From Shinisaurus crocodilurus (Eukaryota; Chordata; Lepidosauria; Squamata; Shinisauridae): a stretch of DNA of 64,000 nt. A program made the position numbers and the translations under genes. Under the pieces are notes generated by a model. It had not been told where the DNA came from, searched no databases, and worked only from the letters and a program-made list of their open reading frames with translations. The stretch spans positions 10,845,042 through 10,909,041 of the forward strand of contig CM037885.1 of the NCBI GenBank assembly GCA_021292165.1, in the 5' to 3' direction. Every line of letters begins with the position of its first letter. The first letter of the stretch is position 1. This document shows positions 1 through 11,489 of the stretch, piece after piece.

Positions 1-137
1 CTTCTGTGTACTCGGGATTCACCCAAGCATGATCATACCTTCTTTGCTTCTCAGTGGCCCCATTTTGACTCCAAATGTTTGGCACCCAACCACCTGAGTT
101 GGCTATTAGAGGGAATGACAATGATAATAATTGGTAC

Positions 138-216
138 CTGAGATAAGAAAGATAATGAGCAGGAATCCTGGCAGTACAACTGTTGTGGCCTTCCATCTCA
201 GTTTGGTACTTTCCAT
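138..216 (-). CDS. Exon 1 (signal peptide) of a truncated LU-domain gene, tandem paralog
   Basis: ATG at 216-214 lies in a strong context (GACCATGG). It opens 26 codons, MESTKLRWKATTVVLPGF followed by LLIIFLIS, and then one base before a GTACC donor at 137, so the intron is phase 1. A basic N-terminus followed by a hydrophobic core is a classic signal peptide. Eight of 79 bases differ from exon 1 of the complete gene at 18188-18266. The remaining exons must lie left of the window, so domain content and product cannot be seen. By homology the product should be a secreted or GPI-anchored LU-domain protein. The possibility that it is an isolated exon remnant cannot be excluded from this window. 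Confidence 0.8.
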
Positions 217-320
217 GGTCTGAAGAGCGAAATGCCTCTATGAGGCAGGAACCAATCTTCCGATGAGCACTGGAGCGAAAGGACGAGAGGGCTGTATTCT
301 GAGATGGCTGGGCAAATAGG

Positions 321-329
321 TTATTTATA
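321..329 (-). promoter_or_regulatory. TATA box candidate of the left-edge LU paralog
   Basis: Minus-strand TATAAATAA lies about 105 bp upstream of the ATG at 216. The aligned position in the paralog (18353-18360) reads TATGAATA. Position and sequence fit a core promoter; the transcription start is not known. Confidence 0.5.
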
Positions 330-420
330 CCACTCACTGGCAAACATGCAAGCAAAGATTGGGCAATGACTGACTTGCTGAGACAAACAAGAGGAATGGC
401 CCAATAGTTCTAGGGAGGGA

Positions 421-657
421 AACATTAAATACACACAAAATGTGGGACAAAGGGGGGAAAGTTACGATGTGTACACAATGGCCTCTTGAAAATGTCCAAC
501 CTATTCATGGGCAGAGAAACTGGAGGGGCAGTTTCACTGAATTTCTCCAGGGGGAGGAGAAATTCTCCAACAGTTTCTCACAGGTAGGGTTCACCATTGG
601 CCAGGGTTCTAGTACAGCTTCTTTCTTTTCCCCTCATGGGTGTTTGTTTGTTTGTTC
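421..657. other. No feature seen
   Basis: Non-repetitive-looking sequence between the duplicated block and the LTR target site. No exon-like signal was found on either strand. Confidence 0.5.
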
Positions 658-662
658 GTTTT

Positions 663-1727
663 TGTGGAGAAAGCCAACCTAAAACCCCTTTCTAACACAC
701 ACACACTCACCAAGGTGGGGGGAAGGAGACCGGGGGGGGGGGGGAGACAGCCAGTCTCCACAGAGACCAAAGGGGACAAACAACATCTGCATAGAATCAC
801 CCCAGGGGGGAAGGCAGGAAGCATCCCCAGGTTCATCAATGCTCTCGTATATCAGCCCCATCTACATAAGACTTGAATACCTCGCCAGAGCAGACACTTC
901 GGCACCCATAAGAAAGGACCATTCAACACCACAAGATGGGACCATTAAGCAAGTGGCTTCAAAGGGACCCCACCCCACAGGGGGAAGGCGTCACCCCACC
1001 TGACCCAAAAGGCCGCCCCTCAGGGAGGGTGGCAACCCACCTGATTGGCAATCCACCTGATTACGGAGGGAGGGGCTACCTGAAACCCAAGGTATAAAAC
1101 ACTCTGCACAAGGGAAATGAGTTGTTGGACCTGATCAGCAATCTTGCCCCATGCTTGGGGTAAGGGAACGAAGGATCGGCAACCCCGTGTAGCAGAACCC
1201 GGCGCGCTCCAGCTAGCTGAAATCACTGGCTGCTTGGGTTGACTGGACCCGGGAAAACAAGCTGAAATCACTGGCCGCTTGGGTTGACCGGATCCCCGGG
1301 AAACCAAGCTGAAATCACTCACAAGCCGCTTGGGTAGACCGGACCTCCGCCGGGAACCCAGCTAGCCGCTTGGGTAGACCGGACCTCCGCCGGGAACCCA
1401 GCTAGCAGCGTGCGGTTGACCGGGCCTCTGCTGAAGCCCGAGCTGAACTAACTAGCTGAGAGCCCTGAAATCACGGTGTCCTTGAGACCTCTTGCTTGCT
1501 ACTTTGTACCGTACTGATAAGCTGTATTGCTGGCGTGTGTCTGGGTTTGTGAAGGTAATTTTGTAAATAAACTTGTTTTATAAAAGATACTTTTGTGGCT
1601 ATAAGTTATCCCTTTGTTCTGGGCTAAGGGTGATAGTCGCTGGGGACCTCGGAGAAGGCCCGCCCCAGGACTCGCTACCCCCTTAGCATTGAACCCGCGC
1701 AGAAGACCAGGTTGTCGGTCTTCCACT
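663..1727 (+). mobile_element. Solo LTR, copy 1 (1065 bp)
   Basis: It starts TGTGGAGAAAGCC and ends TCTTCCACT, flanked by the 5-bp direct repeat gtttt (658-662 and 1728-1732). A TATAAAA box near 1095 and an AATAAA near 1565 fit an LTR promoter and polyadenylation signal. A 40-bp unit is repeated twice (1325-1404). No internal retroviral or retrotransposon coding sequence follows, so this is a solo LTR. A second copy lies at 29325-30489. The 5-bp target duplication fits Ty3-like or class III ERV elements; the family is not identified. Confidence 0.88.
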
Positions 1728-1819
1728 GTTTTGCCTTGCCACTACAAGTGGCAAGAGTAGCAAGTGCATTGGCCATTTTCCATCCTCCACAATGCCTGAC
1801 ACTGAGTGTCGTTCTAGGG

Positions 1820-1960
1820 CAGGGCTCTCCAACCTTGGGTCCCCAGATGTTGCTGGACTACAGCTCCCAGAATCCCTCGCCATTAGCCATGCTGGCTGGG
1901 TATGCTGGGGGAGCTGTAGGCCAGCAACATCTGGGGACCCAAGGATGGAGACGAGCCCTG
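1820..1960. mobile_element. Palindromic hAT MITE
   Basis: Two inverted arms start CAGGGCTCTCCAACCTTGGG, with near-identical 8-bp flanks ttctaggg and ttctagcg. Non-autonomous, with no coding sequence. Confidence 0.85.
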
Positions 1961-1968
1961 TTCTAGCG

Positions 1969-2567
1969 CATTGTGGAGGCACTGAGAAATGTTGGCTCAG
2001 CTCTAGCTGTTATATTCTTCAGGGTTCAGCACCTTCCCCATGGTCTCTCACACGTTAACTTTCTGAGGGGTGATTGTGGATACATTGATTCTGTCTCTAA
2101 TGCAGTTGCTTACAATACCGCTATTTCCCTGCAAGGCCTGTAGTAGCAGGTGTGAGCAGTCCAGCATTGTGTCCAGCTCCAGGAAAGCGGAGGAGGCCTA
2201 GTGCTGTGCCGAAAGCTCTCCTCCAATTTTCTGAAAGCCCCTTGAAAGAGGCTTCCATTTTTCTGCCTCATTCTCAGGGTGTTTTCTAACATGTTTTGAA
2301 TTTCTCTTTGGCTGTGGTTTTTTGAGCTGACCTAATCATGTGGTGAGGCGGCCTAGGATGCTGTGTGTGATCACACATTTTACAAATGTCTGCATTGCTC
2401 TGCTGCCTCCCAGGCAGGCTGCCTCTGTGCTTCCTGATCTCGAAAAGCCAAGTTGTGGGCGGAATGGTCTTCTGATGTCTTCCCCCGGGGCTTTATTTGA
2501 AGTGTGGGCAGCAGGGAAGGCTGCCAGCTGCCAGACAGAAATATTGTGCAATGAAAAACAGGGCACC
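1969..2567. other. No feature recognised
   Basis: No exon-like open frame with splice signals and no recognised repeat in this stretch. Confidence 0.4.
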
Positions 2568-2699
2568 CGCGTGGAAAGCTAAGCAGGGTCAGGCCTGGTT
2601 ATTACTTGGATGGGAGACCCCTCCTCTAGTTTCCTGCACTGAGCAGGGGGTTGGACTCGATGGCCTTGTAGGCCCCTTCCAACTCTATGATCTATGAAA
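2568..2699 (+). mobile_element. 5S-rRNA-derived SINE, 5'-truncated
   Basis: Contains the 5S internal promoter region GTGGAAAGCTAAGCAGGGTC and TTGGATGGGAGACC, then the family's unrelated tail ending TCTATGATCTATGAAA. The first part of the 5S-like head is missing. Confidence 0.8.
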
Positions 2700-3288
2700 C
2701 CCTGAACCCCACCCATGATATTTTCTTCTCTTGATTTTTTTCTTTTCAGAGTAAAAAGATATGGAAGAAATGTATGTTCAGCACAGCTCCAGTGCAAACA
2801 GGCTAAAAATATCCCCTCGTTCAAAGTGAGGGTGGTAAACATGCTCTCACTCTGATTTGGCTACGTATGTTATTTATTGACTTCTCAGCATAGCTTCCAA
2901 CTCAGCAAATTTTATGATTTCTGACGGGTCTGCAAAACTGGCAGCTTTAGAAGCAGACACAGGACAACAGCAAAGAGCTGATTTTGAGTACTCAGTTTGA
3001 GTCTTGCTCAAGGTGTCCCCCACCCCCACTATTCAAATGCAGGCTTCGAGTGAAGGGGAGGAGGAATCAGGGATCCAAGGGCTAGGTGCCAAATGAAGAG
3101 GGAGGAGCAACACAGAGTTGACATGACATTCCAAGCAATTGGCCACCAGTGATGTCACCATGTGGAAAGACCCGTCCTGAGATCGGAGCTTGGTAGCCCA
3201 TCCGGCTTGAACAGGGAGGGCTGTAACCCTCTAGACTAATTTCATCTTTCATGTCAACTTCCATTATGATGCTGTAACCTGGAACACG
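2700..3288. other. No feature recognised
   Basis: Mixed sequence. No convincing exon, RNA gene or repeat boundary was seen. Confidence 0.4.
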
Positions 3289-3296
3289 CACTAGAG

Positions 3297-3520
3297 CAGT
3301 GTTTCTCAACCTTTTTCTGACTGTGGCTCCCTTCCGACCTTGTTTCCTTCCTGTTTCCTTTTGTTTTGTTTTCTCCGTCACTTCTCTGTTTTCTTCACTT
3401 CTCTCTGTGGCCCCCTAATCTCGTGCCGTGGACCCCCTTTTATGTGATTTTCATCCGTGGCCCCCTTGGAATATCCTGGGGCCCCCTGGGGGCCATATGG
3501 CCCCAGGTTGAGAACCTCTG
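3297..3520. mobile_element. hAT-type MITE
   Basis: Termini CAGTGTTTCTCAACC and GGTTGAGAACCTCTG are flanked by a perfect 8-bp direct repeat, cactagag (3289-3296 and 3521-3528). Confidence 0.85.
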
Positions 3521-3798
3521 CACTAGAGGACTAGTATTAAGCTTTGCCAGCTTTGATCGTTTGCCTCCTTTGTTCCTGTGGGGATTCTAGTCTGTACCCT
3601 GAGGCCATGCTGGCTTGTCTGCAATTTCTACATACTGTAATAGAAGCTAATTGATTGAAGCTGCAACTGACTAGCTAGCCTGTCTGCTGAAGGAGGCAGC
3701 GGCTTCAGGGTCAAAGGGAACAGGGTCAGCACCAAAATTACCAGCATAGTTTAGCTTAAAGTTCTTATGGCCAGTAACTTGGAGCCAAGTTTCCACAC

Positions 3799-4041
3799 GG
3801 AGCCAGTGTGGCGTAGTGGTTAGAGTGTTAGACTGGGACTCGGGAGATCTGGGTTCTAGTCCCCGCTCTGCCATGAAACTCACTGGGTGACTTTGGGCCA
3901 GTCACTGACTCTCAGCCTAACCTACCTCACAGGGTCGTTGTGAGGATAGCATGGAGAGGAGGAGGAGGATTATGTAAGCCGCCTTGGGTTCCTTTCAGGA
4001 AAAAAGGCGGGGTATAAAAATAATAAATAAATAAATAAAAA
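3799..4041 (+). mobile_element. Sauria-type tRNA-derived SINE
   Basis: The head has tRNA-like Pol III boxes (A box TGGCGTAGTGG, B box GGTTCTAGTCC). The body is GTGACTTTGGGCCAGTCACT and the tail GGCGGGGTATAAAAATAATA plus (AAAT)n. This is the most abundant SINE in the window. Confidence 0.88.
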
Positions 4042-4298
4042 CTTAGCCTTAGAAGAAGTATTTCAACCTTTTTTGCAAGGGTGTGTGTGTAGGAAAACTG
4101 GACAAAAGTGGGGAAACCACCGAACGATTGGTAGTTGGGGGTGGGGGGGGAAAGTAGGTGTGGTCATCTGGAGAATCCCCATGAGATCCAGGTGTGCCCC
4201 CCTGGTCTGAGGTTCTTCCGCACCTCTGGTATAGGTGTTTCACGCTCTGACCACCTTAGTATAGTATTAGTAAGTAAGCACTTTATCTCATCATGCCC

Positions 4299-4304
4299 TT
4301 TATT
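4299..4304 (-). terminator. Poly(A) signal candidate of the two-domain LU gene
   Basis: Minus-strand AATAAA about 725 nt downstream of the stop codon at 5030. It is the first canonical hexamer seen after the stop. The 3' UTR would span about 4280-5029 and shows no other feature. Confidence 0.45.
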
Positions 4305-5029
4305 CTGTTGAACATGTATTACATCAATATAATCTTGAACATAAGCTTGAGCATAAAATAAAATAACATAAAATGGCGCAGGCCTGAACTAAAGCTGCTA
4401 AGGAACAGGAAACCGAAATCCATCATCCTGCTCCAGGTTGTGACATGGGTTCCCCTTTCATTCTCCGCCGCAGCCAGAGACATTGTGCGGTAAGTTAGAA
4501 GCCCTGTTTGCTTTAGGCGGGGAAGGGGAAGCAGAAGGCCCCAGCAGCAAAAACTGGGGTGTGGGGACATGGCAGGGGGTGCACCTCCCTTTTCAGGGGA
4601 AGGATTTTTAACGATAAAATGAATTCTCGGGGCTGTGGCCTGGCAACTTTATCACTTCCTTCTAGAGTTAGAACTGAGGCTTAGGCCTCAGTTCTTCCCA
4701 AGGCCTTCATTTCACTGCACTTATTGAGAGACGTCTACAAAACAAAACTGAAACCAGATTGGAAACTGGTATCGGAGAGAGAAACCTGAATTATAGTTCC
4801 ATGAGATCTTTAAGCAACCCGCGGCCAAATTTGTACCTCCCAAGTGTAAATGTGTGTCTTTCACAACTGATGTAAGATAAGAATTGGGTGGGTGGAAGGA
4901 GGAAGGGGTGAGTTAGACCTAAGAGCTCTGACTTCCACCACCCTTTCTTTCTGCTCTGCAACACACAGCCCTTCTCAACCTAAACACAGAACCTAGAAGT
5001 CAGATTGCCACCTCTCCAGCCCCATTTTC

Positions 5030-5538
5030 TCACCACCATATCCCAAGGACCATTATTCCGAGGGCTACGAGCGGAGGGCAAAGTTGAAGGGTGGACCCTT
5101 TGGGACCTGAGCCGTGTGCTCGTGGATTAAATGAGGAGACAGACGGTCCTGGGTCCTCAGACTTATCATAATTAGCCTTATCATCCCCACTGTAATATTC
5201 CGGATCCAGGGTGGTTCTGGTGGGCCTTCTGTCCCAGTGGTGGGCAGGTGTGGCAGTGCTTGTTGTTCCAGGCACTGAAGAAGTACTGTTGATGCCAGCA
5301 TCAGGCTTGATGACATTGGCGGTGTGCTTGACGGCGCCCTCACCGTGAGTTCCATTGTCCGGGACCGATTTGGTGTTATCTTGTGCTTGAGAGGCAACTT
5401 CCTTCGCATTGCAATAGCTGCCAGTGCAACAGGAGCCCTTCTTGATCGTGATTGTAACAGGGCCAAAGGATTGGCTCTGAGGCACAGCACAGTCCTGGTT
5501 CTGGCAGCTCCTGGTGTACATGGAGATGGAGTGAGGTC
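5030..5538 (-). CDS. Exon 5 of the two-domain LU gene (end of LU2, stalk, GPI signal, stop)
   Basis: The acceptor TTCCACAG precedes 5538. The exon supplies the last base pair of a split Gly codon, then PHSISMYTRSCQNQDC and the GSCCTGSYCN end of LU2. A low-complexity stalk follows, then a hydrophobic tail and a TAG stop at 5030-5032. Residues 184-352. Confidence 0.9.
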
Positions 5539-8500
5539 CTGTGGAAGTCGGGATGGAGGAAAAGAGGCATGAAATCATGTTAGGAGGCACGGGGCGTAGG
5601 CCCACTTCTCCCAGAATGCAGTGCAATGCCAAAGGGTTTGATGTGGACACGTCTAGTCCAGCAAGGGGCAAATCGGGGAGAAAATGTGACAGGTGGGGGA
5701 AGACACCCGTGAGCACAGCATGAAGCCTGAGGCCCAAACCACATGCACCTGATCACATGTAACGCAGGATACGTTTATTTAGAAAGCTTGTGTTGTACTC
5801 CCCCACTTCAATTTTACAAAATTCTCAAAGCAGCTTAACTGACCAAGATCGCGAGAAAGAACATCTTTAAGACACCACGTCAGCAAGATGCAAAAAAACT
5901 AAAATGGTGATAAATACCGTGTTTCCCCGAAAATAAGACACTGTCTATTTTTTGACTCAAAAAAACACACTAGGTCTTATTTTCGGGGTAGGTCTTATTT
6001 TTTTAATGTACAGCAATCCACAGTTATTCATGTACAAAAATATACCATACATTTATTCAAATACAGTCATCATGTCATCTTCTTCTGGAACATCGTCATA
6101 AGACACTAGGTCTTATTTTCGGGGTAGGTCTTATTTTCGGGGAAACACAGTAGCAGAGAATAGTGTAAGATGGGAAGGGCCACAGTTAAAACACAGGAAA
6201 TAACATCATCCCGACCTAGTGCCTGAAACCTAGGACTGTTCCACAAACCACAACCAGGGCACCACCACGGAGAAGGCTTTTGTCCCTGGTACCCTCTACC
6301 CGCTGCTCAAGGGCAGAGTGGAGCCTGGCCTGCTTACTTTTGTGTGAAGGAGCTGTGGGAGTCAGGAGATTTATAATCCTATCTGTGTGCTAACAGATGC
6401 CTGAAATTCCACACACAGACTTTAACAGATCTCACCCCCCTGCACAGCTTTCAGCGTCGGTTCCAGCGCACAGGCCCAGCCTGCCCCTTGTAATGACACT
6501 TGCTTCCAGCTTCCCCATTGCAGATTAATCCATGGAGTCAGGAAACACTCTAGAACACCACAGGTTCTAATTCTACCTGTTTATTTACTTAGCAAGTAAA
6601 GTTCTACAGAGTGTACATTTCCTAGTTACAGCCCATGTGCAGAGTATAAATGCATAGCAAGCATTAAGTCCAGTGGAGTAAGTTGAGATTCACTCCACCT
6701 CAGCAAAGATGTTACATTTTTGCAGGAACAAAGTAAAACAACAAGAAGAAAGAAGACCAGAGAAAGCAGTCCACCTTCTCCTTAAGATGGCCTCTGACTG
6801 AACAAGTTAACACGTCATCAGAACATACAAGCCATGTGACCAGCTTGTAGCATTCCCACAGTCCTGACTCTAAAGCCTGAGAATGGATTCTGTGGCCTAG
6901 ACATAGCAAACCTGTTTACCGAGCCATGCTGTCCCTTTCATGTGTAAACAATGTGCTGCAGCTGGTAAAGTGATACATATCACAACATTGTGATGGCCCC
7001 TTTAGCTTCTGTTTTTGTAGAAGGCGATGGGGTGGGTTCATATAGCTAAAATTAGGCGAAGTCAGGAGCTGGGCTTGTGGATTTCACTAAGGGCCCCTCT
7101 ACCTTTTCTCCGATAAGTCGAGCACTGCACTGACCTAATCCCCAAAGGAGGAAGTAGGTACTCAGAGATGGTGCGTTTTGGTGTTGTCATAGGCACTAGC
7201 CAATAGGCACCAGCCAATAGGCACCCTGCACTGCCATTCCCCCACCCCCACCCCAGTTCAAACGGATCATCTAGAAACATGCAGAACATTTTTCTCCAGA
7301 GATCGCTCCAGGAGAGAAAAGGGTATGCTTTTAACCCCCCTCCCAATCCTGTTGCTCTAAAACAGTGTTCTCCAACCTTGGGTCCCCAGATGTTTTTGGC
7401 CTACAACTCCCAGCACGCCCCAGCCAGCTACGCTTTTTGGCCTACAACTCCCAGCACGCCCCAGTCAGCTACGCTTTTTGGCCTACAACTCCCAGCATGC
7501 CCCAGTCAGCTACGCTTTTTGGCCTACAACTCCCAGCTACGCCCCAGCCAGCTACGCTTTTTGGCATACAACTCCCAGCACGCCCCAGTCAGCTATGCTG
7601 GCTGGGGCATGCTGGGAGTTGTAGGCCAAAAACATTTGGGGACCCAAGGTTGGAGAACACTGCTCTAAAACATTCCATCTGCCTTGACTAGGGGTGGGCA
7701 ACATGTGGCCCTCCAGATGTTTTGGCCCACAACTCCCATCAGCCCTAAGCAATGTCACCATTGCTGAGGGATGATGAGAGTTGTAGGTCAAAACATCTGG
7801 GGGGCCATATGTTGCCCATCCTTGATCTCAACCCTAAATAGTTTTCTGGCAAGATTCCTGTGTGTGATAGGCAGAGATCCAACATCTTGAACACTGCATG
7901 GTGTACGTGATGGGGGAAATTATTCCCATTGAATTTCTGTGTTATGCAACTGTTAAAGGCATGGGAGTCCTAGCAAAAAAAAAAAAGTTGGCATTCCTAA
8001 TCTGCAATATAATGGTGCCTGGTACAGCAGCTGCTACAACAGGACATTGCTGAAATGGCCCAGTCAATTATCCCTTGTTACCCTTTTTTGAGCTTGTCTT
8101 TCACTCTTCCTGTGCTGCTCTTTGTGTGCATTCATCCAAAATGCTCAGCATGCAAAACACCCGAGAGCACGTGAAAGGCACTGACCTGATTTGCATGTTG
8201 TAACAAACCCATGGTTTGTTAGATCATGGGTTGTTGAGAATGAACTGGGAGCGAGTGTGCAAACAAGGGAGCGGGCTGGATCCTGGCCGCCCACTTGCTG
8301 AGCTAAGCAACTTGTGGTCTGTGATGCCCAAAAAACCCAGAATTGTAGGTTGTTGGGGGGAGGAACAATCCAGATGTGTAACCCAAGAGCCAACCATGAG
8401 TTACAAGTCTGGGCTGCTCCTCCCCCAACAACCTACACAGTTCCAGGTTTGGACGTCACAGACAACTACCCAGGGGTGAAGGCTGGAGCTTTATAGGAGT

Positions 8501-11445
8501 GATCCATGGTGCTCCAAGGCGGCAAACCTATTTCGGGAATGGAGCTCAGCACCATGGATCGCTCCCGTAAAGCTCAGAATAAAACCTGCAATGGATTAGG
8601 AGCCCCACCGAAATAGGAGTCACTCACCAGCCTCCCCTGCAGGTAGGTGGTAGTTGCCAGCATGCTCACGCATTCCCGTTCATTCATGTCTACCCACAGT
8701 TTGTTTAAACCCTGGGTAGCCATGACATGCGAAGTGGGCCATTGTCGGATGACGAGAGACAAATAAAAACGAAATCAAAAACAAAAATCGAAACAAAACA
8801 AAAAAGTTTTGCAACGAAGGGCGAACTCACATGTTACATCTCTTAGATTTAAAAAAAATATATGTGTACACTAATGAACATAATGTACAAATGAGACAGA
8901 AAGGGTATCACACAGGTTTACACATCAGGGAGCCGGCCCGGTACTGCCTGCCACTCCCTGTTGATCGTGTGCACACATTCACAAACATGGCTTTGTTGTT
9001 GTATAATGTACGGAAAGGCCCTCAATCTGGACTCACCTACTGTGATCGTGCTTTCGCCTTGGGAGCACTGGTTGGAACCTCTGCCGCACGTCACTTTCTC
9101 CAGGAAGGGTTCAGAGGGTTCGAAGTTGAAGCCGGAATAGCACTGGTTGGAGCCGCTTGCTTCAGGGGCTTGAAGAATAAATCAAAATTAGTAACAAAGA
9201 GCCTGCACCACATTTCTTGCCCACCCCCACCCCCCATGACCAGCTGACAGGGCATTTGACTGGAGAGAGTTGTCCCCCTGTATAGGATTGTTCCCCCATT
9301 ATTTTTCTGCCAAGATTCCTCCGGGCCAGCCAAATACATTTTTCTTTCTGAGGTGCACAACAAAATGGTGCCTCTTCCTATTCCATGTAAGGAAGCTTCC
9401 AAGACTGGTAGTTGAATCTGGAGCCACTGGCAAGGAGGTGGCATCTTCCACTGACCCCAGGGGCAGTGGGCTACCTGACGGTGTGACGGGTGGGCTGCGT
9501 GGCACACAGAGCTCTGCCAACAGCTTGCCACCACCCTGTAGCATCTGCTGCCTGAGGCAGCTGCCTCACTCTTCCTCATGCAGGGTAGGCAATGGCTGGG
9601 TTCACACGACACAAGTCCCCCTGGCTTATAAGCCAAGGGGGCTTGTTGTGTCATGTGAACATGCCGTGGCTTCCTTGGGGTGGCTCATAAGTCCAGCTTC
9701 TGGGCTTATAAGCCACCCTGGTAGGCCATGGCTCGTTTTAGGGTTTCATAGCCAGCCCTGGGCTTGCCGTTTCGTCCGAACCAGGACAACACAACAAACT
9801 CAGGGGTAGCCGAAACTACTACAGACTGCAGCAGTCTAGCTTAGCGTGTCATGCAAACCTGCCCAATATGTGGCCTTCCAGACATTTTGGCATACAACTC
9901 CCATCAGCCCTAGCCAGCATCGCCAACAATGAGGAATTCTAGGCCACAACATCTGGAGGGCCACAAGGCGCCCACCCCTGGCCGAATGGTAGAGCTGGCC
10001 CTGAGGCTGCTGTCTCCTCAACAGCTGCATGGCAAGCAGAAATCCCACAAGCACCACTGCTGGATCTGCCAGGGAGGGCTGCACCTGCTGAATATTGATG
10101 TGCAATACGAGCTGTTAAAGGCACTGGAGCACTGGCGGCGGCGGGGGGACACACCGAGGTAATATTTGGCAACCTATTCCAACCTCACAAGTGAAAATTG
10201 TGTACTCTCACTTTCTTCTCAGGTGGCCATTTTTACCTTTCTCCTTTCCAGGGGCCATGAAGACATTTCCAGGGGTCATTTCCACATTGCAAAGGTCGCC
10301 AAGACAATAGCTTACATTGGACTGGATGGCAAAGGGCTGATCACCCACAGTGGCAGAGACTGATCCATTGTTAAGGTCCTTGCGGGCACAATCTCTGTGG
10401 CTCACAAACACAGCAGTCCCATCTAAAGCAGGAGGAAACATTTTTAAAAAGAGATCAATGCAGTGGAAGGCTGTTCCAAAGGCGTTGCCTGGACACATTT
10501 TGCTGGGATGGGGTCTAAGGGTGATTTTTAAAAAAATATATATATTGTTTTGTCGTAAGTTTATCAACAGGGTCAGCTCTAGCTTTGCGGGTGGTTCCCA
10601 GCAACATGGCCTGGGGGAAGGGATTTAATTAGTGGGGAGAGCGTGTGTTGTCTGTAACTCTGATTCAAAAGCTTTCCACAGAGAATTTGGGTGTTGAGCT
10701 GTGGAGACTGGTGGCGCCAATGCCAGTGGGGCTGTGTATCCGCTCTGGGTTTTACACCAGACTTTTAAGGAGCTATCCATGGTGCTGAACCCTAAAACCC
10801 ACCTAGATTCAGCAGCATGGATAGCTCCTTAAAAGAGATGGCCGCCAATTTGGAGGGCTTTAAAAGGGGACTGGACACATTCATGGAGGAGAAGGCTATC
10901 GATGGCTACTAGTCCTGATTGGCTACATGCTTCCTCCAGTATCAGAGGCAGTAAGCCTATGTACTCCAGTTGCTGGGGAACATGGGCGGGAAGGTGCTGT
11001 TGCACTCATGTCCTGCCTGTGGGCTTCCCCTTCCGTGGGCAGCTGGTTGGCCACTGCGTGAACAGAATGCTGGACTACATGGACCCTTGGTCTGATCCAG
11101 CAGGGCTCTTCTTATGTTCCTTAAAAGTTTGGAGTACAATCTGGAGCAGATACACAGCCCCGCGCTGACGTTGGAGCCATCAGCTTCCACTGGTGTTATG
11201 GGGAAAGCTTGAAACTGCTACCCCAGCAGGTCCCTTGAAACTGCTACCCCAGCTCTCACCTTCTCTCATGGCACCTTCTCATGGCTACCCCAGCTCTCAC
11301 CTTCTCATGGCCTCCCAGAAGCTATCAGCTGCCTTTCCCCCCCTCAGACGCACATGTTGCAGTCCTGACTAAAGTTGTGACCTCCCCCACCCCGTCTGAT
11401 ATTGTTGTTGTTGTTGTTATTTTGTTGTTGTTGTTGTTGTTGTTG

Positions 11446-11489
<44 letters not shown>

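Larger units (their letters stand above)
1..420 (-). repeat. 5' end of a duplicated gene block (paralogous to about 18049-18450)
   Basis: This block aligns along its length with 18049-18450: intron start, signal-peptide exon and upstream region all match, with small indels. It is not one of the interspersed repeats seen elsewhere, because the only other copy surrounds exon 1 of the complete two-domain LU gene. I read it as one end of a tandem gene duplication that continues beyond the left edge of the window. Confidence 0.85.

Noticed and set aside
5065..5490. Second minus-strand frame of 141 codons within exon 5
   Set aside because: Out of frame with the LU2 domain; the chosen frame continues the cysteine pattern and ends in a GPI signal.
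7279..7691. Overlapping plus-strand open frames of 108-129 codons
   Set aside because: They translate the palindromic hAT MITE and its amplified arm; the same peptide-like strings recur at every MITE copy.
9091..9809. Large open frames on both strands around 9.1-9.8 kb
   Set aside because: They overlap exon 4 out of frame and a short inverted repeat near 9600-9660; no family motif was seen.
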